A stretch of DNA of 35,542 nt from CAYJAY01 sp964370715. Lineage in GTDB: Bacteria; Bacillota; Clostridia; Oscillospirales; Ruminococcaceae. The notes under the pieces are model-generated. The model searched no databases and was not told the DNA's origin. It saw only the letters and a program-made list of their open reading frames with translations. Position 1 is the first letter of the stretch. Each line of letters begins with the position of its first letter. The position numbers were made by a program, and so were the translations under genes. The DNA is taken from the NCBI GenBank assembly GCA_964370715.1, contig CAYJKJ010000022.1:1-35542 (forward strand). Reading direction: 5' to 3'. Below are positions 13,766 to 22,081 of the stretch, piece after piece.

Positions 13766-15283
13766 ATGTCGTTTGTTTCAATTGAATACATAGCTTTTTT
13801 ATGTATAGCTGTTTTGATCTACTATATCCTTCCGAAAAAACTTAACGTTAAAAATGTTTTTTTGGTTGTTTGTTGTTTTTCGTTTTACTATATAGCAGCA
13901 AAAGGCTATATAGTTTTTCTGTTGTTCTCGCTGTTTTTGACATATGTTTTTGCAATAATAATTTCAAAGATAGAGCAAAACAACAAGCGGTTGGCGGTTC
14001 ATATTTTGGGAATAGTTTTAAATCTTTCGGTTTTGTTTGTGTTTAAATATTACAACTTTTTCGCCGAAACGATGTCGCCGATATTAAACATAACAACATT
14101 TTCCGATTTAATTGCGCCGCTCGGAATAAGCTTCTACACATTCCAAACGATCGGCTACCAAATCGATGTTTATAACAAAAAACAACAGCCCGAAAAAAAC
14201 ATCATAACCTATGCGCTCTATGCATCGTTTTTCCCCGCTCTTTTTTCGGGGCCGATAGCGAGAGCTTCTGTTATGCTTCCTCAATACAACGAGATTAAAA
14301 GCTTTGATATGCAAAACATAAAGCTTGGTGCTTCGAGATTTTTGTTGGGGGTATTTAAAAAAACCGTTGTAGCGGATTGGTTGCTTCTATTTGTTTCAAC
14401 CAGCTATCAATCGCCACAAGACGTTTCGGGAACAGGGTTTATTTTGGTTTCGATAATGTATGCGATAGGCCTGTATGTAGATTTTTCAGCATATTCCGAC
14501 ATGGCAATAGGTTCGGGAAAGATGTTTGGATATCGCCTAATCGAAAACTTTATGTCGCCATACCTTGCAAGAAACTTTTCGGGATTTTGGTCGAGATGGC
14601 ATATATCGCTCACGTCGTGGCTTCAAGACTATCTCTTCACCCCTCTCGTTTGGTCCAACTGGTTCAATAAACTTTTTCATCGCAAAAACCTCGACAAAGC
14701 ACCACCGCAGTTTTTGGTTAACATTATAATAGTGTTCCTAGTTAGTGGATTGTGGCATGGCGCTGGCTACACCTTTGTAATATGGGGTTTGCTAAACGGC
14801 CTTTTCAGGATTTCGGAAGAGATTATCCATAAATGGCGCAAGCGACCGATTAAGATACAAAACAAATTTTTAGATAGTTTGAGGAACGTTTCAAAATCAC
14901 TTTTGGTTTTTTCGCTGTTTTCTTTTTCCCTTATCTTCTTTAACGCAAAAGATATCTCGCAAAGCTTAAGTGTTGTTCAAAAGCTATTTGATTTTGGTTC
15001 GGCGCAAGGGTTGTTTGAACTAATCAACAACGTCTATGTTTCCGAAACAACGGGAGCGACCTATTTTATGCCGATATTCGTATGTTTGTTAACTCTTTCG
15101 ATTATACTAACGTTTATTTTTGACATAATAATCTTTAAAGGCAAAAAACAAGACCCACTTGTTTGCTATCCAACCGCTAGATTGAAACCTTTAAAAGCTT
15201 ATGCTTGTTATTATTTTATGATTATAGCTATAATCGTTATAGGGCGTTTTGGCGACAGTTCGTTTATATACTTTCAGTTTTAA
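13766..15283 (+). CDS. MBOAT family polysaccharide O-acyltransferase (AlgI/PatA/DltB-like)
   Basis: A 505-residue multi-pass membrane protein. The MBOAT hallmarks are His279 in SRWHISLTSWLQDYLFTPL and the catalytic His331 in SGLWHGAGYTFVIWGLLNG. The AlgI-type motif PLGISFYTFQTIGYQIDVY and FSAYSDMAIGSGKMFGY are also present. Such proteins pass an acetyl group across the membrane and, with an SGNH partner, acetylate an exported polysaccharide. The partner here is very likely the next gene, which begins 52 bases downstream. AAAAGG precedes the ATG. The gene lies just after a degenerate palindromic repeat and has no obvious promoter of its own that I can see. Confidence 0.93.
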   Translation: MSFVSIEYIAFLCIAVLIYYILPKKLNVKNVFLVVCCFSFYYIAAKGYIVFLLFSLFLTYVFAIIISKIEQNNKRLAVHILGIVLNLSVLFVFKYYNFFAETMSPILNITTFSDLIAPLGISFYTFQTIGYQIDVYNKKQQPEKNIITYALYASFFPALFSGPIARASVMLPQYNEIKSFDMQNIKLGASRFLLGVFKKTVVADWLLLFVSTSYQSPQDVSGTGFILVSIMYAIGLYVDFSAYSDMAIGSGKMFGYRLIENFMSPYLARNFSGFWSRWHISLTSWLQDYLFTPLVWSNWFNKLFHRKNLDKAPPQFLVNIIIVFLVSGLWHGAGYTFVIWGLLNGLFRISEEIIHKWRKRPIKIQNKFLDSLRNVSKSLLVFSLFSFSLIFFNAKDISQSLSVVQKLFDFGSAQGLFELINNVYVSETTGATYFMPIFVCLLTLSIILTFIFDIIIFKGKKQDPLVCYPTARLKPLKAYACYYFMIIAIIVIGRFGDSSFIYFQF

Positions 15284-15335
15284 ACTGTTCAACACTACTA
15301 ATAGTAAATAAATATTAAATTGAGAAACTAACAAT

Positions 15336-16412
15336 ATGAAAAGATTTTTAACTACAATTATAGCGGTTGCATTGTCTCTTTGTTTGCTTTTATTCGTTGT
15401 CAATATCGCCGTTGATTCGGCTAACCTATTGAGGAGCGACAGGATAACAAGCGATATATTCGAGATAAACAGCGCCGGAAAAAACGCCATAGTTCCAAAC
15501 AACTACAACGACAGGGATCTTGCATATAACAACATAAAGATGCTTGAACAACCTGTTGACACCGCTGTTTTGGGGTCCTCTCGTGGGATACAGATATCCT
15601 CTCAGATGTTGGGGCTTTCGGACAGCGAGCTGCAAAACAGTTGTGTAACGGGGGCGGTGCTTGAAGACGTTGTTTCTCTTTGGCAAGCATATCTCGACAC
15701 CGGAAATATTCCAAACAACGTTATCCTAGTGACAGACATTTGGTTTTTTGATCAACGAAAGATAGACGAAAGATTTTTGTTGACTTATGAAAACGAGTAT
15801 AAAACATTTATCGAACAAAATGTTGAAACCGAGATATCTCTTTCACAACCAAACTATCTTGCTAATCTGCAACCGCTTTTGACTATTCCGTATTTCCAAG
15901 AAAACATGAAGACCGTTTTCGATGGTTCGTTTTTGACCAACAAGGTGTATCAAACCGAAAACTACAGCGAACCCGATAATTCGGTTATCCACCCCGACGG
16001 AAGCTATAGCTATCCATTAAACTATGTAAACGCTTCTAAGTCCGAGATAGACGAGAGGATAAGGATAGGATTGCCGACGATATCCTCCGAAGTTGGTGGA
16101 TATGAAAAGCTAGACGAGCAAAAAGTTTTGATATTTGAACAACTTATTAAATCGATGACACAAAACGGCGTACAGGTTGTTTTGTATCTTTCGCCCTATC
16201 ACCCAAGCCTTGTTGAGGAATTTAATTCAAACACTCTAACGTATCAGATGTTTTTCAAAACAGAGGAATATTTGAAGGAACTTGAACAGGAAGGCGTTTC
16301 GGTTGTAGGGTCGTTTGACAACAAAAATGTTGGGCTTTTTGAACAAGATTTCCTAGATCCGCTACACATAACGGAGCAAGCTACCGCCGAGATGGTAGAA
16401 GGGATAGGATAA
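15336..16412 (+). CDS. Membrane-anchored SGNH-like partner of the MBOAT protein
   Basis: A 358-residue protein with one N-terminal membrane anchor (about 5-28) and an extracytoplasmic domain. TAVLGSSRGIQIS (Ser81/Ser82) matches the SGNH block I nucleophile, and DPLHITE near the end (Asp341, His344) matches the catalytic Asp-x-x-His. The layout resembles AlgJ/DltD-like proteins encoded next to MBOAT genes, which complete O-acetyl transfer onto the exported polymer or remove it. The family assignment is by motif and context; overall identity to a named family is not obvious. It is followed by the greA promoter about 40 bases later. Confidence 0.78.
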   Translation: MKRFLTTIIAVALSLCLLLFVVNIAVDSANLLRSDRITSDIFEINSAGKNAIVPNNYNDRDLAYNNIKMLEQPVDTAVLGSSRGIQISSQMLGLSDSELQNSCVTGAVLEDVVSLWQAYLDTGNIPNNVILVTDIWFFDQRKIDERFLLTYENEYKTFIEQNVETEISLSQPNYLANLQPLLTIPYFQENMKTVFDGSFLTNKVYQTENYSEPDNSVIHPDGSYSYPLNYVNASKSEIDERIRIGLPTISSEVGGYEKLDEQKVLIFEQLIKSMTQNGVQVVLYLSPYHPSLVEEFNSNTLTYQMFFKTEEYLKELEQEGVSVVGSFDNKNVGLFEQDFLDPLHITEQATAEMVEGIG

Positions 16413-16451
16413 AGTCGAAATTTGTTTTTCTAATAAAAAAGGTATATTCGC

Positions 16452-16480
16452 TTGACATTTTCAGTATACTTATATATACT
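16452..16480 (+). promoter_or_regulatory. Strong promoter upstream of greA
   Basis: Consensus TTGACA (16452-16457), 17-base spacer, TATACT (16475-16480). The start would fall near 16487. Confidence 0.8.
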
Positions 16481-16482
16481 AT

Positions 16483-16531
16483 TAGCCAATGCATACCTTT
16501 ATATAGTTTTATATAAAGGGGCTATTTTTTT
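16483..16531 (+). terminator. Leader terminator between the greA promoter and greA
   Basis: CCTTTATATA (16496-16505) pairs with TATATAAAGG (16510-16519) around GTTT, extended at the base by TAGCC/GGCTA (16483-16487 with 16520-16524), then seven T (16525-16531). It could end read-through from the upstream gene. It also lies within the first 45 bases of the RNA made from the promoter at 16452, so it may attenuate greA. Confidence 0.7.
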
Positions 16532-16561
16532 AATTTATACCCTAAAGGACGGTACTAAAGA

Positions 16562-17047
16562 TTGCAAAAAGAAATATTAATGAGTTACGCAGGGCTAAAA
16601 GCTCTTGAGGAAGAACTCGATAATTTAAAATCAGTTAAGCGTAAAGAGATTGCGGAAAAAATTAAGGTTGCTATTTCGTTTGGAGATCTTTCGGAAAACA
16701 GCGAATATGATTCGGCGAAAAATGAACAAGCTTTTGTTGAAGCTAGAATTGTTCAACTTGAAAAGATGTTGACCAACGTTAAAGTTATAGATGAAAGCGA
16801 ACTTTCTACCGATGTTGTCGGGGTTGGCTGTAAGGTTAAACTTCGTGATCTCGATCTTGATATGATCGAAGATTATTCTATCGTCAGTTCCAACGAGGCA
16901 GATATTTCGCAAAACAAAATTTCGGACGAATCCCCCGTTGGCGGTGCTATTATAGGCAAGGGCTTGGGCGATAAGATTGCTGTTTCGGTTCCGTCCGGAA
17001 TGGTTATTAACTATGAAATAGTTGAGATTGGGAAACAGGATCTATAA
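16562..17047 (+). CDS. greA: Transcription elongation factor GreA
   Basis: A 161-residue factor that enters the RNA polymerase secondary channel and stimulates cleavage of backtracked RNA. The N-terminal coiled coil (about 1-75) has KEIAEKIKVAISFGDLSENSEYDSAKNEQAFVEARI with the functional acidic tip residues Asp and Glu of GDLSENSEY. The C-terminal FKBP-like domain ends SPVGGAIIGKGLGDKIAVSVPSG. The start is TTG at 16562, preceded by AAAGGA, and aligns with the usual MxKEI start; the ATG at 16580 is an alternative with a poorer binding site. In many Firmicutes greA is next to lysS; here two membrane protein genes lie between. Confidence 0.95.
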   Translation: MQKEILMSYAGLKALEEELDNLKSVKRKEIAEKIKVAISFGDLSENSEYDSAKNEQAFVEARIVQLEKMLTNVKVIDESELSTDVVGVGCKVKLRDLDLDMIEDYSIVSSNEADISQNKISDESPVGGAIIGKGLGDKIAVSVPSGMVINYEIVEIGKQDL

Positions 17048-17065
17048 GAGTTTTGGCGAATATTT

Positions 17066-17091
17066 TTAAAATAAAATTAATTTTATTTTAA
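17066..17091. repeat. 26-bp perfect palindrome of A and T only
   Basis: Each half is TTAAAATAAAATT or its complement, with no mismatch. It lies 18 bases after greA and about 30 before the next start codon. It could be a weak hairpin, an operator or chance in AT-rich DNA. Confidence 0.5.
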
Positions 17092-17119
17092 GTGTGTATT
17101 GCTTGAAGGTGAAATAATT

Positions 17120-18553
17120 TTGAACAAAAACAGTTTGCTAATAAAAAACAAGAAAACAACAAACGTAATTAGCTTTGTTGTTTTCTGTGTTTTTTTCTAT
17201 CTTGCGTTTAATCAACAACTATCAATAACAAACGATGCGGCATCTTACTATAATATATCTCAGCAGTTTGGTGTTGTTGATTTTCCTTCGGTGTATAGTT
17301 ATATCAGCAACCTTTCGGGATATATTGGGTTTAGAGGTTATTTTTTTTCTTTTATCATTTTTTTGTATGATACATTTTTCTTTATGTTGCCGCTACAATA
17401 TGTTTTTGGAATAATGTCGACATCTATCTTTGCGCTGCTAATTGTTTGCCTTTGTAGCCTGCTTGAAATTAATTTTAGCATTAAAAAATTTTTAGTAGCA
17501 TATCTATTAACCGCAGTTTTGTTTATAGAACTTTTTAAAATGCCTCTTTCGGATTTATATGCAGTTGCATTTTTAGTGTTTAGTTTATTTTTTGCAAAAC
17601 TTTCGATCAACATTCAAAATCATAATAAATTTTTGTCGATTGCGTGTATCTTTGTTTCGGGATTTTTGGCATACGCTACATACAACACAAGAACAATCTA
17701 CTTGTTTTCGATACCGATAATTATCTTGTTTATTTTTCTTTATGAGAAAAAAATAAATGGATTATCTTTGTTTGTTATTAAAATAGCAGTATTCGGATTT
17801 GGAATGATAGCCTGTTCTGTTCCTCAGATTGCAATTAACTATATTAACCAAGGGGTTGTTAATCCTTTTGTTAACAGTGCGCTCCATTATGGGGGCGAAG
17901 ATTTGATGGTTATGCAATTAAAGTGGGGGCTTTTTAGCGTGAGATACGAAACGTTTTTGGGGGATGCGTCTATTTACCCACAGCCACAGGTGCATTTCAC
18001 GGAGCGGTTGTTTAGCTCGAAAAGCTCGATGGCGCTAGAGATTTCTTCTGTTGGCGAATATATTGTTTTTGCTTTAAGCAATTTATTAACCTATATAGTT
18101 TTTTATTTTAAACATATGATAAGCTTGTTTTCTGTTTTTTTCACAAAAGTCTATTTAACAGACCTAAGCGTTTCGGTCGTGCCTTATTTTTTATCTTTAA
18201 ATATAATGTTTGTTGCGATATTTAATAGCTTTAGGAATTTAAGAAATATATTTAATATGCCATATGTTAAACGTCTTTCGACAATAGCGATAACCACCGC
18301 TGTTTTTTTGCCAACGCTTGCAATAATCCCCGGAGTAGCAGAGGGTAGGTTTGCTATTGGCGGATATATCATGTTTATTTTTTATGTCGTATTTGTCTTC
18401 AAGGCAGAAGATTTTATTAGATTTTTTAAAGAAAAAAATTTTTTTTCGGTTTCAAGTTATATATTGTTTTTGGTGATAATGGTTTTGGTTGGGCTAAATA
18501 TTTTAAGTTGCTTGCAGTTGACCGATTATTCAGTAGCCTTTAAACTTTGGTAA
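17120..18553 (+). CDS. GT-C-like polytopic membrane protein, first of a tandem pair
   Basis: A 477-residue protein with about ten to twelve hydrophobic segments. The first loop after membrane segment 1 carries ITNDAASYYNISQQF, an acidic residue followed by aromatic residues where GT-C glycosyltransferases bind a polyprenyl-phosphate sugar donor; further GT-C identity is inference. TTG 17120 is chosen because AAGGTG lies nine bases upstream; the frame extends to 17099. The next gene encodes a clear paralogue sharing YNTRTIYLFSIPI, CSVPQ, SLFSVFF.K.YLTDL and AEGRFA.GGYI.F. The pair sits between greA and lysS. The low GC and simple coding sequence are similar in both. Substrate unknown. Confidence 0.7.
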   Translation: MNKNSLLIKNKKTTNVISFVVFCVFFYLAFNQQLSITNDAASYYNISQQFGVVDFPSVYSYISNLSGYIGFRGYFFSFIIFLYDTFFFMLPLQYVFGIMSTSIFALLIVCLCSLLEINFSIKKFLVAYLLTAVLFIELFKMPLSDLYAVAFLVFSLFFAKLSINIQNHNKFLSIACIFVSGFLAYATYNTRTIYLFSIPIIILFIFLYEKKINGLSLFVIKIAVFGFGMIACSVPQIAINYINQGVVNPFVNSALHYGGEDLMVMQLKWGLFSVRYETFLGDASIYPQPQVHFTERLFSSKSSMALEISSVGEYIVFALSNLLTYIVFYFKHMISLFSVFFTKVYLTDLSVSVVPYFLSLNIMFVAIFNSFRNLRNIFNMPYVKRLSTIAITTAVFLPTLAIIPGVAEGRFAIGGYIMFIFYVVFVFKAEDFIRFFKEKNFFSVSSYILFLVIMVLVGLNILSCLQLTDYSVAFKLW

Positions 18554-18567
18554 TAAAGAGGGCGTTT

Positions 18568-19989
18568 ATGTTGCGAGATAAAAAGAACACAACAATTAAC
18601 TGTATCAGCTTTTTAGCTTTGTGTGCGGTTTTTGTTTTGGTTTTTAATCAAGATTATATTTTGGTTTGGGATGCCCTTGAATACAACACTTTATCCGAGC
18701 GTTTTTCAGAAGATAGTTTCTTTTCTTTTGCAAGCTACATAAAAAGCTTGGATATAAATTCATCGGAGCCGGTTCGAGGATATTTTTTCCCGCTTTATAT
18801 ATTTGTTTTCAAATCGGTTTTTTTCCTTTTTCCAAACCATATAGTGTTCGGAATAATGTCGACCGTAACATTTTATTTAATTATGGTAGCTCTATGCTAT
18901 TTGTTTGATGCAGAATATCGATTTTGGAAAAGCACCGTCGCTTTTGTTCTTCTAGTGATTCCCTTTCCCGATTTATTTAAAATCCCGCTGTCTGATATAT
19001 ATGGAACAGCTTTTATACTATTCAGTTTGTTTTTCGCAAAAGTTGCCGTTAGCAATGTTCAAAACAAAACAGCGATATCACTTTTGTTTGTGTTTTTATC
19101 GGGGGTGTTTGCCGGAGCGAGCTACAACACAAGAACCATCTATCTCTTTTCGATACCAATAGTGATGTTGTTTTTTTACCCCTTCAAAAAAAAGCTTTAT
19201 GCAAAATTTTTTGTTAATATAGTTGTGCTGATAGTTGGATTTGTTGTTTGCTCAGTTCCCCAGGGTTTTTTAAATCTGTATCATAGCAACAGTTTTAACC
19301 TGATGATCGATACAACCTATTTGTATCAAGATATGGATCTTATGTTATCTCAACTAGTTTGGGGATTAACTAGCGTTAGGTATGAAACTTTTGTTGGGGA
19401 TTTTTCGATATTCCCTCAGCCACAACTTCATTTTCTGGATGTAACGTTTATATATAATTTGGAGCAAATCCAACAGATTAGCTCGCTTAGAGACTATATA
19501 GCGTTTGCAATAAACAACCTCGGGCGATACATAGTTTTTTATATAAAACACGCAATAAGTTTGTTTTCTGTGTTTTTTGGTAAAACATATCTAACCGATC
19601 TTAATGTTTTGGTTGCGCCATACCTTATTTCTTTAACAATAATGTTTTTGGCTTTGTTTAATAGCGTGAGAAACATAAAAGCATTATTTTTAAAAAAAAT
19701 TGGAGATATAACAACAACGATATCTGTTGTTTTAGCTGTCTTTATTCCGATAGCTGCAATTATACCCGGAGCAGTTGAAGGAAGATTTGCTGTTGGCGGG
19801 TATATATTATTTGTGTTTTATATAGCGCATATTATAGATTGGAAAGAGTTTTTAGCATATGCAAAAAAACACAAAGTTATATGCATAACTGCATATATAG
19901 GTTTTATGATGGCGATGGTTTTAATGGGGCTTTATATATTAAGCTGTATGCAATATCCCGAATATCCGCTGTCTTTTAAATTTTGGTAG
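18568..19989 (+). CDS. GT-C-like polytopic membrane protein, second of the pair
   Basis: A 473-residue paralogue of the preceding gene, with the same order of hydrophobic segments. The corresponding first-loop motif is LVWDALEYNTLSERF. Many blocks are shared along the whole length (GYFF, FGIMST, FKIPLSDIYGTAF.LFSLFFAKVA, SYNTRTIYLFSIPI, GAVEGRFAVGGYI), so it arose by tandem duplication followed by divergence. ATG 18568 has AAAGAGGG six bases upstream; the frame starts earlier, overlapping the previous stop. It ends 40 bases before lysS and is probably transcribed with it. A role in modifying a lipid-linked or surface glycan is the most likely guess from the fold. Confidence 0.7.
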   Translation: MLRDKKNTTINCISFLALCAVFVLVFNQDYILVWDALEYNTLSERFSEDSFFSFASYIKSLDINSSEPVRGYFFPLYIFVFKSVFFLFPNHIVFGIMSTVTFYLIMVALCYLFDAEYRFWKSTVAFVLLVIPFPDLFKIPLSDIYGTAFILFSLFFAKVAVSNVQNKTAISLLFVFLSGVFAGASYNTRTIYLFSIPIVMLFFYPFKKKLYAKFFVNIVVLIVGFVVCSVPQGFLNLYHSNSFNLMIDTTYLYQDMDLMLSQLVWGLTSVRYETFVGDFSIFPQPQLHFLDVTFIYNLEQIQQISSLRDYIAFAINNLGRYIVFYIKHAISLFSVFFGKTYLTDLNVLVAPYLISLTIMFLALFNSVRNIKALFLKKIGDITTTISVVLAVFIPIAAIIPGAVEGRFAVGGYILFVFYIAHIIDWKEFLAYAKKHKVICITAYIGFMMAMVLMGLYILSCMQYPEYPLSFKFW

Positions 19990-20029
19990 GAATTTTATCT
20001 TAATATAAATATTTTAACGGAGAAAAAAC

Positions 20030-21544
20030 ATGATTGAAAACAATGAAACCAACGTTTCGGAACTTGATTCCGAAGTGTCGACCAATGAACAACGTGAGGT
20101 TAGAAAAGCAAAGCTTCATAATTTAAAAAAATCGGGAAACGATCCTTTTAGGCAAACAAAGTTTCCTGTTGACAACAACACCGCAAACATAGTTGAAAGC
20201 TTTGAAACGCTCGAAGGAACGACGGTGTCGATTGCCGGACGTGTTATGAGCTGGCGTGATATGGGCAAGGCAAACTTTATCGATGTTATGGATAGATTTG
20301 GTCGCCTTCAATGCTATGTCCGCAAGGATGCTATCGGCGACGATAACTATGTTGAATTTAAAACATGGGATATAGGCGATATTGTTGGTATTAGTGGTGA
20401 AGTTTTCCGCACAAAACGAGGCGAAATTTCGATTAAGGTCGAAAGCATCACCCTTCTTGCGAAAGCGCTTTTGCCGCTTCCCGAAAAATACCATGGATTA
20501 AAAGATGTTGAGCTTCGCTATCGCAAACGTTATGTTGATTTAATCGTTAATCCCGAAGTTAGAGAGACGTTTAAAACCCGTTCAGCTATCATAAAAACCA
20601 TGAGGAACTATCTTGATGAGCTAGGGTTCATGGAGGTTGAAACCCCTATTCTTCAATCGATTGCGGGGGGCGCTGCGGCTCGTCCATTTGTTACCCACCA
20701 CAACACTCTTGATATGGATATGTATCTTAGAATAGCGCATGAATTATATTTGAAGCGTTTGATTGTGGGCGGCTTTGACAAGGTTTATGAGATTGGCAGA
20801 GCGTTTAGAAACGAGGGTATCTCGGTTCGACATAATCCCGAATTCACCATGATGGAACTATACTGGGCGTTTGCCGATTATCAAGACATCATGAACTTGA
20901 CCGAAAATATAATCAAAACTTGCGCCGTTGCTGTTTTGGGTGATGACTGCAAAACGACACTCGACGGTGTTGAATATGATCTTTCAAAACCGTTCAACCG
21001 TGCATCTATGAAACAACTTGTGCTTGAACATAGTGGCGTTGATTTTTCGAATATAACAACGGTTGAACAAGCGAGAGAGCAAGCAAAAAAACATGGCATT
21101 GAATTTTCAAACAGCGATGGAGTAGGGAAGATTTTAAACTACTTCTTTGAAACGTTCTGTGAAGATAAATTAATCCACCCAACCTTCGTTACAGGGCATC
21201 CTGTTGAGATTTCTCCGCTTTCAAAGCGTGATGTTAACGACCCTGATTACACCGAGCGATTTGAGCTTTTTATCGGCGGACGAGAATATGCAAACGCATT
21301 TTCCGAGCTTAATGACCCGGAAGACCAAAGAGAGCGCTTTTTGCATCAAGTTGAGATGAAAGCATTGGGAGACGAGGAAGCTTGTGATTTCGATAGCGAT
21401 TATATCAACGCTCTTGAATATGGCCTTGCGCCAACGGGTGGCCTTGGCATCGGTATCGACAGGCTTGTTATGCTACTTACGGGAAGCAGCTCTATTCGTG
21501 ATGTTATACTGTTCCCGGCTATGCGCTCCGTTAAGGAGGACTAG
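20030..21544 (+). CDS. lysS: Lysyl-tRNA synthetase, class II
   Basis: A 504-residue cytosolic enzyme that charges tRNA-Lys. An N-terminal OB-fold anticodon-binding domain (about 55-160, VSIAGRVMSWRDMGKANFIDVMD) precedes the class II catalytic domain. Motif 2 is FRNEGISVRHNPEFTMMELYWAF and motif 3 is GLGIGIDRLVMLLTGSSSIRDVILFPAMR. The GHPVEISPLSKRD segment typical of LysS is present. GGAG lies eight bases before ATG 20030. No T-box leader is seen in the 40 bases upstream. The ruvX ribosome binding site is inside its last codons, so the two are coupled. Confidence 0.97.
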   Translation: MIENNETNVSELDSEVSTNEQREVRKAKLHNLKKSGNDPFRQTKFPVDNNTANIVESFETLEGTTVSIAGRVMSWRDMGKANFIDVMDRFGRLQCYVRKDAIGDDNYVEFKTWDIGDIVGISGEVFRTKRGEISIKVESITLLAKALLPLPEKYHGLKDVELRYRKRYVDLIVNPEVRETFKTRSAIIKTMRNYLDELGFMEVETPILQSIAGGAAARPFVTHHNTLDMDMYLRIAHELYLKRLIVGGFDKVYEIGRAFRNEGISVRHNPEFTMMELYWAFADYQDIMNLTENIIKTCAVAVLGDDCKTTLDGVEYDLSKPFNRASMKQLVLEHSGVDFSNITTVEQAREQAKKHGIEFSNSDGVGKILNYFFETFCEDKLIHPTFVTGHPVEISPLSKRDVNDPDYTERFELFIGGREYANAFSELNDPEDQRERFLHQVEMKALGDEEACDFDSDYINALEYGLAPTGGLGIGIDRLVMLLTGSSSIRDVILFPAMRSVKED

Positions 21545-21547
21545 TCT

Positions 21548-21982
21548 TTGCGGATTTTAAGCGTTGACCTTGGCGAGGTGAGAACCGGCCTTGCGGTGTG
21601 TGACAGCGGCGAAACGCTGGCATCGCCTCTTTCTCCGATCGTCGAAAAAAACAAAAAGATACTTATAAATAAAGTTTCAGAACAAGCGGTCGAACAGGGC
21701 GCTAAGCTTATTGTTTGCGGGCTTCCGGTTAACATGGACGGAACAGAGGGCGCAAGGGCGAAACTTTGCCGAGAGATTGCCGAGAAAATCGAGTTTCAAT
21801 CGGGTATAAAAACGGTTATGTGGGACGAGCGAGGAACGACAAAAACCGCTATTTTCTACATGAATCAAACCGACACAAGAGGAAAAAAACGCAAACAGGC
21901 GATAGACAGCGCTTCGGCTAGCGTTATTCTTCAAAGTTATCTTGATTATAGGCGAAATAACAAACAAGCTACAGAGTTGTAA
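21548..21982 (+). CDS. ruvX: RuvX/YqgF family RNase H-fold nuclease
   Basis: A 144-residue protein of the YqgF family, reported as a 16S rRNA 5'-end processing nuclease and in some species as a Holliday junction resolvase. RILSVDLGEVRTGLAVCD carries the first catalytic Asp, CGLPVNMDGTEG is the central motif, and MWDERGTTKTA holds the second acidic cluster. Asp in KKRKQAIDSASASVILQSYL completes the set. The start is TTG at 21548, seven bases after AAGGAGGA (21533-21540), which lies in lysS. A bidirectional terminator follows. Confidence 0.93.
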   Translation: MRILSVDLGEVRTGLAVCDSGETLASPLSPIVEKNKKILINKVSEQAVEQGAKLIVCGLPVNMDGTEGARAKLCREIAEKIEFQSGIKTVMWDERGTTKTAIFYMNQTDTRGKKRKQAIDSASASVILQSYLDYRRNNKQATEL

Positions 21983-22014
21983 AAGAGCGCTTGGGCAATA
22001 TGTTTTAACAAAAA

Positions 22015-22070
22015 AATACTCTATATCAAAAGTGACATCATTTCCACGATTGATATAGAGTATTTGTTTT
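22015..22070. terminator. Bidirectional terminator after ruvX
   Basis: Arms AATACTCTATATCA (22015-22028) and TGATATAGAGTATT (22051-22064) pair perfectly over 14 bp, with an A run before and a T run after. It lies between convergent ruvX and the transglutaminase gene. Confidence 0.8.
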
Positions 22071-22081
22071 TTTATAATCTG

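Noticed and set aside
19990..20029. T-box leader for lysS
   Set aside because: Only 40 bases separate it from the previous gene and none of the T-box sequence is present.
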